Source: Streptomyces sp. CG1
GTDB taxonomy: Bacteria > Actinomycetota > Actinomycetes > Streptomycetales > Streptomycetaceae
DNA: 64,000 bases
Reading direction: 5' to 3'
Assembly: GCF_041080625.1 (NCBI RefSeq)
Contig: NZ_CP163518.1
Location: forward strand, 4,836,001-4,900,000
Position numbers and translations under genes: made by a program. Numbering within the stretch: position 1 is the stretch's first letter; every line of letters starts with the position of its first letter. This document shows positions 59,601 through 64,000 of the stretch, one piece after another. The notes beneath the pieces are model-generated. The model made no database searches. It was not told the origin of the DNA and saw nothing but the letters and a program-made list of their open reading frames with translations.

Positions 59601-60427
59601 TGACCCCGGCCCGTCTCGCCCGTGCCGCCGCACTCGCCTCGGCCACGGCACTGCCCGCACTCGCCGTCCTGCAGGCAGCCCCCGTGGTCTCGACCTTCGG
59701 CCCGCTGCGCAACAGGGCCATGCCGCGCCTGGCCGGGCAGGGCCGCCCGGATCACATCGCCCTCACCTTCGACGACGGCCCCGACCACCTGTCCACCCCG
59801 CACTTCCTCCGGCTCCTCGACGCGCGCGGGGTCCGTGCGACCTTCTTCCTGCTCGGTTCGATGCTGGTCCGCTCGCCCTGGCTGGCGAAGGAGATGACGG
59901 CCGCCGGGCACGAGATCGCCGTGCACGGCTGGCGCCACCGCCCCCTGCTGGTGCGTGGTCCCCGCGCCACCTACGACGATCTGGCCCGCGCCCGCGACGC
60001 CGTCGCCGACGTCACCGGCCGGCCACCGGAGCTCTTCCGGCCTCCGTACGGGATGATGACCACCGCCGCCCATCTGGCTTGCCGCAGACTCGACCTGACC
60101 CCCGTGCTGTGGACCTGCTGGGGCGAGGACTGGCGCAAGCGGGCCACCCCCCGATCCGTGAAGGACACCGTCCTGCGCGACCTGCGTGGCGGCGGCACCA
60201 TCCTGCTGCACGACTCCGACTGCACCTCCGCCACCGGCTCCTGGCGCACCACCCTGCGAGCACTGCCCCGCATCCTCGACGCCTGCCAGGAGCAGGGCTG
60301 GCAGACCGGCCCGCTGCGCGAGCACGGCGTCCCCGGCCTGCCCGGAGCCGTCGTCCCCGGACCCCATCGGTCCCACCCGGCGAGCGGCCGAGCAGAACAG
60401 CAGGGGCCGCGGGTCACCCTCCAATGA
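59600..60427 (+). CDS. Polysaccharide deacetylase (NodB homology domain), exported
   Basis: The 275-residue protein has a hydrophobic N-terminus (LARAAALASATALPALAVLQ), a signal peptide or anchor, then a NodB domain: metal Asp in IALTFDDGPDHLSTPHF (about residues 53-69), EIAVHGWRHRPLL (HxxxH, about 105), RPPYGMMT, and ILLHDSD (about 199). In motif two the usual Ser/Thr is Gly, but both histidines are kept. It probably removes acetyl groups from an envelope glycan. It overlaps the glycosyltransferase stop (TGATG), so the two enzymes are made together. Confidence 0.88.
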   Translation: MTPARLARAAALASATALPALAVLQAAPVVSTFGPLRNRAMPRLAGQGRPDHIALTFDDGPDHLSTPHFLRLLDARGVRATFFLLGSMLVRSPWLAKEMTAAGHEIAVHGWRHRPLLVRGPRATYDDLARARDAVADVTGRPPELFRPPYGMMTTAAHLACRRLDLTPVLWTCWGEDWRKRATPRSVKDTVLRDLRGGGTILLHDSDCTSATGSWRTTLRALPRILDACQEQGWQTGPLREHGVPGLPGAVVPGPHRSHPASGRAEQQGPRVTLQ

Positions 60428-60608
60428 GGCGCCGTCGCAGGAGAACGAGCGCTCGACCAGGGGGCACCGCCGTCACCCGGGATCGATGTCGAACCGAGGC
60501 TGGGTGCGATGGCGCCGGACGGACACGATGGTCACCTCGTGGCGGTCGGCGAGGGCCGAAACCCATGTCCCCGGGGTCGCTGTGTCCAGGTAGCCGCGCG
60601 CGGTCGTC
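60428..60608. other. Gap between deacetylase and DedA genes
   Basis: No clear gene is seen. A minus-strand frame reads WVSALADRHEVTIVSVRRHR and could be the tail of a lost gene. The gap contains no operator of the TTCTAC type. Confidence 0.4.
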
Positions 60609-61247
60609 ATGGTGAACGGCACCTGGCTGCTGTCCACTTTCGGCGCGTTCGGGGCTCTGGTCTGCATCTTCGCCGAAACCGGGTTGCTGGTGGTCGGATT
60701 CTTCCTGCCGGGCGACACCTTGCTGGTGCCGGCCGGGCTGTTGTGCGCCTCCACCGCCCGCAACGGGCCGCACCTGCCCTTGCTCCCGGTCCTGGCCTGC
60801 GCCGCGGCCGGCACCATCGCCGGTGCGCAGGTCGGATTCTGGACCGGACGGCGAGCAGGCCCCACCGCTCTCGCCCGGATCGGCAACAAGCGCCTTCGTG
60901 CGGGCGCGGACCGCGCGGAGCTGCTGCTGGCCCGCTACGGCTACGCGAAGGCGGTGGTGCTGGGACGGTTCATCCCGGTCGTGCGCACCGTCCTCAATCC
61001 GGTGGCCGGGGCACTCGGGGTGCCGGTGCGAACCTTCACCGCATGGCAAGTGATCGGTGGCCTGGCCTGGTCGCAGTCGCTTGTACTTGGCGGGTACTGG
61101 CTGGGTGACTCGGTGCGTCATCCGGACGCCTACCTTGTGCCCGCGGCGGCCGCGGTTGTCGTCGTCTCCTTGGTTCCGGTGGTGTTGGAAGTACTGCGTG
61201 GGCGCGGCACGGAGCGCGCCGATCGTGATACGCCAGCGGACGTGTGA
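60609..61247 (+). CDS. DedA-family membrane protein
   Basis: DedA proteins are lipid scramblases or transporters, some of which recycle undecaprenyl phosphate. The 212-residue protein has about five hydrophobic segments, the re-entrant motif VVGFFLPGDTLLVPAGLLCA (about residues 28-47), and the family GRFIPVVRTVLNPVAGALGV (about 118-137) with the RxxxR-like RFIPVVRT. ATG 60609 follows the deacetylase by 181 bases on the same strand. Glycosyltransferase, deacetylase and DedA together suggest an envelope lipid-glycan pathway. Confidence 0.88.
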   Translation: MVNGTWLLSTFGAFGALVCIFAETGLLVVGFFLPGDTLLVPAGLLCASTARNGPHLPLLPVLACAAAGTIAGAQVGFWTGRRAGPTALARIGNKRLRAGADRAELLLARYGYAKAVVLGRFIPVVRTVLNPVAGALGVPVRTFTAWQVIGGLAWSQSLVLGGYWLGDSVRHPDAYLVPAAAAVVVVSLVPVVLEVLRGRGTERADRDTPADV

Positions 61248-61579
61248 CCCTCACGCAGGCGGCGCCGACTTCGACGACTTACCGTCGCCTCCTGCGGAAC
61301 GGTTCGCCGGCAATGCGCACCGCAGCGCGATGTGGGCCGTGCTGAAGATTTCCGGGGTGGTCCCGGATGACGCGTGCGGATGCTCGAACGGCTTCAGGAC
61401 GGAAGGTGCTTCAGGACGGCGGGCGCCCTATCAGCATGGCCGGTGGTGGTACTCGTGCAGGCCGTCGAAGAGCGGGCCGGTCAGCTCCAGGATGCGTTCG
61501 TCGTCGCAGATCATGGACAGGCCGCGGAGGATGACGTCCACGCCGGGGGAAGGATGTGGATCTCGACCGGCGCACGCCG
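61248..61579. other. Region without a recognisable gene
   Basis: Frames on both strands are unconvincing. A minus-strand segment encodes GLSMICDDERILELTGPLFD and could be the end of a deleted gene. It leads into the integrase remnant. Confidence 0.4.
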
Positions 61580-61775
61580 GCCTGCCGCAGATCCGCTTGC
61601 ACGACACCCGCCACGGATGCGCCTCGTTGCTGTTCGCGGCCGGGGTCGCACCCCGAACCGTGATGGAGATCCTTGGGCATTCGCAGATCGCAGTGACGAT
61701 GAACGTGTACACGCACGTGAGTGACGGCGGGAGGCCATGGGGCACATGGATCGCCTGCTCAGGCGGCGCCGTTAG
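61580..61775 (+). pseudogene. Tyrosine recombinase (phage-type integrase), C-terminal remnant
   Basis: The frame encodes LPQIRLHDTRHGCASLLFAA and GVAPRTVMEILGHSQIAVTM then NVYTHVSD. These are the catalytic HxxR (HDTRH), the LGH box and the active tyrosine (NVYTHV). After GGR the frame shifts by one base to EAMGHMDRLLRRRR and a stop at 61773. The N-terminal two thirds is missing. It ends about 80 bases before the tRNA fragment, the usual distance of an AICE integrase from its attachment site. Confidence 0.85.
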
Positions 61776-61798
61776 AGGGAACTGCCGTCAAGAACTAC

Positions 61799-61839
61799 CG
61801 TCAACGCCCTCACGATCATGGACCGTGAGGGCGTTGACG
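61799..61839. terminator. Strong hairpin after the integrase remnant
   Basis: A perfect 16-bp stem runs from 61799-61814 (ends CAACGCCCTCACG) to 61824-61839 (starts CGTGAGGGCGTTG), with a 9-base loop. It lies between the integrase end and the tRNA fragment. Confidence 0.85.
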
Positions 61840-61853
61840 CAGATAGAACCAAG

Positions 61854-61897
61854 AGCCCCCTGTCGGATTCGAACCGACGACCTTCGCTTTACAAGTG
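61854..61897 (-). tRNA. 3' half of a tRNA-Thr(TGT) gene: relic attachment site
   Basis: On the minus strand the sequence runs from the anticodon loop CTTGTAAAG through the T arm GTCGGTTCGAATCCGAC to the acceptor strand AGGGGGCT. The 5' half is absent: the bases before the loop do not pair with the anticodon-stem 3' strand. Such 3' fragments are left where a tyrosine integrase recombines within a tRNA gene. Confidence 0.75.
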
Positions 61898-62008
61898 GGA
61901 TCGAATCCTTGCCGGGTAGTGCTCGGTGCTGCCGCGTGGTGCTGTCTTAGCTGGTCAGCGCCACGCGGCTTCACGGTCGATCCCGCGCATGACGCCTTGT
62001 GCCGGACT

Positions 62009-62034
62009 GTCCGCTCACGCATCGCGCACGCATG
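62009..62034 (+). repeat. 26-bp direct repeat, right copy
   Basis: Identical to 55515-55540, in the same orientation, 6,494 bases away. It lies just past the tRNA fragment. Confidence 0.85.
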
Positions 62035-62180
62035 AGGGGGGTGGTGCCCGGGCTCGCTGCTGGGCCCTCTGCGGAACGGGTGGGGCAACGCTGTTTCCCG
62101 CGCTGTGCAATGGATGCGCCCACGGCTCCACGTGCGGCGCCCAGGAGCCGGACGCTCAGCGGGTGGTGTCCGGCGGGCGG

Positions 62181-62553
62181 TCAGTTGGCGGACACCTCGA
62201 ACCCAAGGGCGGTCAGGGCCTCCTCGGCGGCCTGCTGGCCCTGCTCGTAGCTGCCGCCGGAGATTCCGAGGCCGCCGACGCACCGGTCGTCGTCGGTGAT
62301 CGGGTAGCCGCCGCCGACCGCCATCAGACGCGGGTGCCCGGCAAGCAGCGCCACGTACCGTTGGCCAGGTAGTCGTTCCATGGGTGGGGATGTGGCAGGA
62401 GGCACCGGTCCATGCCTTGTCGAGAGCGACCTCGGCGGTGAAGAAAAGTGCGTCGTCGGCCCGGTCGAACGCCTTCGGATGCCCGCCGGTAAGCACCGAG
62501 CAGGGTTGCAATGGGATCCGCGTTGCCATAGCGAGCAGCCACGTACGTTTCAA
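62181..62553 (-). pseudogene. GlcG/HbpS-family heme-binding protein, frameshifted and truncated
   Basis: Three frames give consecutive pieces of one protein: GGHPKAFDRADDALFFTAEV and ALDKAWTGASCHIPTH, then PWNDYLANG, then LLAGHPRLMAVGGGYPITDD and DRCVGGLGISGGSYEQGQQA. This is the DUF336 (GlcG/HbpS) order. At least two frameshifts are present and the N-terminus is missing. Confidence 0.78.
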
Positions 62554-62620
62554 CGAACGATGAAGGGATCAGAAACAGCCGGCGGCTGATCTTCGCTGCG
62601 GCGATTGGTGCCGTTCTTGA

Positions 62621-62875
62621 TCACGTTCTGCGGGGCGTTGTCGCTGGAGATCCAAGTGGCTGGTCAGGAAGTGGTGGGCATGGCCCGGGCCAGCGGCGCC
62701 AGGTTCCGTAGAGGGTGACGTGCACGGCGGCCGCGAGTTCGCGGGCCCGCTGCTCAGCGGCCACGTCGTACAGCACGAAATAGACCGGCTCCGCAGAGGA
62801 GTCCGAGCGGATCTCACCGGCGCGGATCAGCTTGATTACCGCGGCCCGGACAGCGTCGTACAACGGGTCGGTCAC
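62621..62875 (-). CDS. Small hypothetical protein
   Basis: The 84-residue frame starts at GTG 62875 with MTDPLYDAVRAAVIKLIRAG and continues EIRSDSSAEPVYFVLYDVAA. The first 62 residues look coding (acidic/basic balance, helical). The tail is proline-rich and may be noise. The ribosome site is weak. It may be one more fragment in this damaged region. Confidence 0.42.
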   Translation of the reverse strand: MTDPLYDAVRAAVIKLIRAGEIRSDSSAEPVYFVLYDVAAEQRARELAAAVHVTLYGTWRRWPGPCPPLPDQPLGSPATTPRRT

Positions 62876-62904
62876 GGTGTGCTGCTGTTCCGTGAGAACA
62901 ACCC

Positions 62905-63080
62905 GCCCGGATCGTGTGAGGCCCGCTATCTCGCCGGTGTCCCGGCCGGTCGGCTGGTCCAGCGCCGGGAACTCGCCGCCGCCGTCTGCTTCCTACTCTC
63001 CGAGGACGCCGGGTTCATCACCGGCCAGACCCTGCGCGTCGACGGCGGTGCGAGCGTGGGACGACCGATCCGACAGGAAG
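62905..63080 (+). pseudogene. Short-chain dehydrogenase, C-terminal fragment
   Basis: The frame encodes RYLAGVPAGRLVQRRELAAA and VCFLLSEDAGFITGQTLRVD then GGASVGRP, the end of a classical SDR. The Rossmann half and active site are absent. It is convergent with an intact SDR gene and ends beside its terminator. Confidence 0.75.
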
Positions 63081-63084
63081 CGCC

Positions 63085-63110
63085 CCGTGTCCTGCTAGAC
63101 CAGGACACGG
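63085..63110. terminator. Terminator of the intact SDR gene
   Basis: CCGTGTCCTG (63085-63094) and CAGGACACGG (63101-63110) form a perfect 10-bp stem with a 6-base loop just after the SDR stop codon on the minus strand. Confidence 0.75.
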
Positions 63111-63126
63111 AGCGCTTGCTATCAGG

Positions 63127-63891
63127 TCAGTTGACGCTCTGTCCGCCGTCCACCATGACCGACTGCCCGGTGACGAAGGAGGCCCGGTCGGACAGGAGGA
63201 AGAGAGCCACCTGGGCGACCTCGTGCGCCTCGCCGACGCGGCCGAGGGGGATGTTCTCCCCGTGCGGGTGGTACTCGGAGCCGTCCTCCTTCTTCGTGAT
63301 GCCGCCCTCGGTCAGCGGTGTGCGGATGATGGTCGGGTTCACGGTGTTGACCCGGATCGCGTCGGGCCCGAGCTCCACCGCCGCCGCGCGGGCGAGTGCG
63401 GCGACGCCGCCCTTGCTGGCGCTGTAGATGGAGATGCCCGGGGTGCCGAGTTCGGCGAATACGGATCCGTTGACGACGATCGCCCCGCCATCGCCCTGTC
63501 GCTTCATCTGGTCGGCCTCGGCCTGCAGGTAGAAGAACGTGCCCTTCAGATTGCCGTCCATCAGGTGGTCCCAAGCCTTCTCGTCCAGCTCGGTCAACGG
63601 GCCGACCGCGGCGGTGCCCGCGTTGTTGAAGGCCACGTCGAGGCGGCCGAAGCGGTCGACGACCTGCTGCACCACTGCCCGCGCGCCGCCGAAGTCCGTG
63701 GCGTCAGCCTTGACGAACAGCGCCTCGCCACCGCTCCGCGTGATCTCCTCGACCACGTCCTGACCCGCGTCCTCCCGGCGCCCGGTGATCGCCACCTTCG
63801 CACCCTCCTGCGCGAACAGGCGCGCGCTGACCCGGCCGATCCCGGACGTTCCCCCGGTGATCAGAGCAACCTTGCCGTCCAACATTCCCAT
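63127..63891 (-). CDS. Short-chain dehydrogenase/reductase
   Basis: This NAD(P)-dependent oxidoreductase has 254 residues, a normal classical SDR length. The cofactor motif is VALITGGTSGIGRVSARLFA (about residues 8-27), NNAG lies at about 89-92, and the active site has Ser in NGSVFAELG and ISIYSASKGGVAALARAAA (YxxxK, about 154-158). The end is FVTGQSVMVDGGQSVN. The start may be ATG 63891 or 63885. The substrate is unknown. It is not related closely enough to the upstream SDR fragment to call a duplication. Confidence 0.9.
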   Translation of the reverse strand: MGMLDGKVALITGGTSGIGRVSARLFAQEGAKVAITGRREDAGQDVVEEITRSGGEALFVKADATDFGGARAVVQQVVDRFGRLDVAFNNAGTAAVGPLTELDEKAWDHLMDGNLKGTFFYLQAEADQMKRQGDGGAIVVNGSVFAELGTPGISIYSASKGGVAALARAAAVELGPDAIRVNTVNPTIIRTPLTEGGITKKEDGSEYHPHGENIPLGRVGEAHEVAQVALFLLSDRASFVTGQSVMVDGGQSVN

Positions 63892-64000
63892 GGTTCTGTT
63901 CCACTCCGTCTAGGAATTCGCTACAGGCCGGATATGGACCCGGCTTCGAAATCGGCGCCGCCTTTTCCGGCCAGGCGCCAGGCCCCCGCGTTGGGTGCCG
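63892..64000. other. Promoter region at the window edge
   Basis: No gene can be supported in the last 109 bases, which form the upstream region of the SDR gene. No ribosome site or conserved protein pattern is visible on the + strand. Confidence 0.4.

Noticed and set aside
61854..61897. Complete tRNA gene
   Set aside because: Only the 3' half is present; the D arm, 5' acceptor strand and anticodon-stem 5' strand are missing.

Overview
The window is high-GC actinobacterial DNA and almost certainly a Streptomyces chromosome. Third codon positions are strongly G/C, GTG and TTG starts are common, and several families are Streptomyces hallmarks: DasR-type (dre-like) sites, CdgB, a DUF5753/DUF397 pair, TerD, DUF3263 and an AICE. 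From memory, the central gene order (groEL2, csp, moaD-like, thrC, gpgS, otsA/otsB, sugar-binding lipoprotein, nagK-nagA, pfkB, cdgB) is that of the groEL2 region of S. coelicolor. This could not be checked here.

Layout. (1) Positions 1 to about 6.49 kb are the integrase-proximal end of an actinomycete integrative and conjugative element: FtsK-like transfer protein, small protein, SpdB-like spread protein, RepSA-like rolling-circle initiator, unknown protein, and a large serine recombinase on the opposite strand. It is inserted at the 5' end of an XPB/ERCC3-like helicase gene and supplies that gene with a new ribosome binding site and GTG start. (2) 8.1-14.8 kb holds a HelD-like RNA polymerase ATPase, a protein with a 36-bp tandem repeat, cutC, an HD hydrolase, a mycothiol-isomerase/GNAT fusion and a DUF4031 pair. 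(3) 14.8-18.2 kb is an amino-sugar locus: RpiR regulator, murQ and a PTS EIIBC permease, with a large inverted repeat at the regulator start. (4) 18.2-26.8 kb holds secreted peptides, a methyltransferase, a carboxylesterase broken by three single-base insertions, an old yellow enzyme, a WhiJ-like regulator pair, a tandem duplication of a secreted-peptide gene, a winged-helix protein behind a hairpin leader, and Uma2. (5) 26.8-31.3 kb holds groEL with two CIRCE elements, a cold-shock gene with a long structured leader, a MoaD-like protein, and thrC behind a SAM-I riboswitch. (6) 31.4-42.9 kb holds the gpgS/otsA/otsB compatible-solute genes, GlcNAc catabolism (nagK-nagA) under two dre-like sites, a PfkB kinase, and the diguanylate cyclase CdgB with a BldD-like palindrome. 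(7) 43-55.4 kb holds housekeeping and stress genes: flavin reductase, ECF41 sigma factor, ArfB, TerD, M1 peptidase, pentapeptide protein, FAD enzymes, an APH-type kinase and Hsp20.

(8) 55.5-63.9 kb is a degraded accessory island. Part of it is bracketed by a perfect 26-bp direct repeat 6.5 kb apart. It contains a BlaI/MecI-type repressor, a truncated M56 (BlaR1-like) peptidase joined to a truncated hydrolase, an internally deleted IS5-family transposase, and the tail of a tyrosine integrase beside the 3' half of a tRNA-Thr gene that looks like an old attachment site. It also carries an intact operon of MGDG-synthase-like glycosyltransferase, polysaccharide deacetylase and DedA membrane protein. 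Three nearly identical palindromes (TTCTAC..GTAGTA) lie upstream of the repressor, upstream of a tiny split membrane ORF, and upstream of this operon. They suggest a BlaI-controlled envelope-modification system whose sensor protease has been lost. This is the best candidate in the window for an undescribed system.
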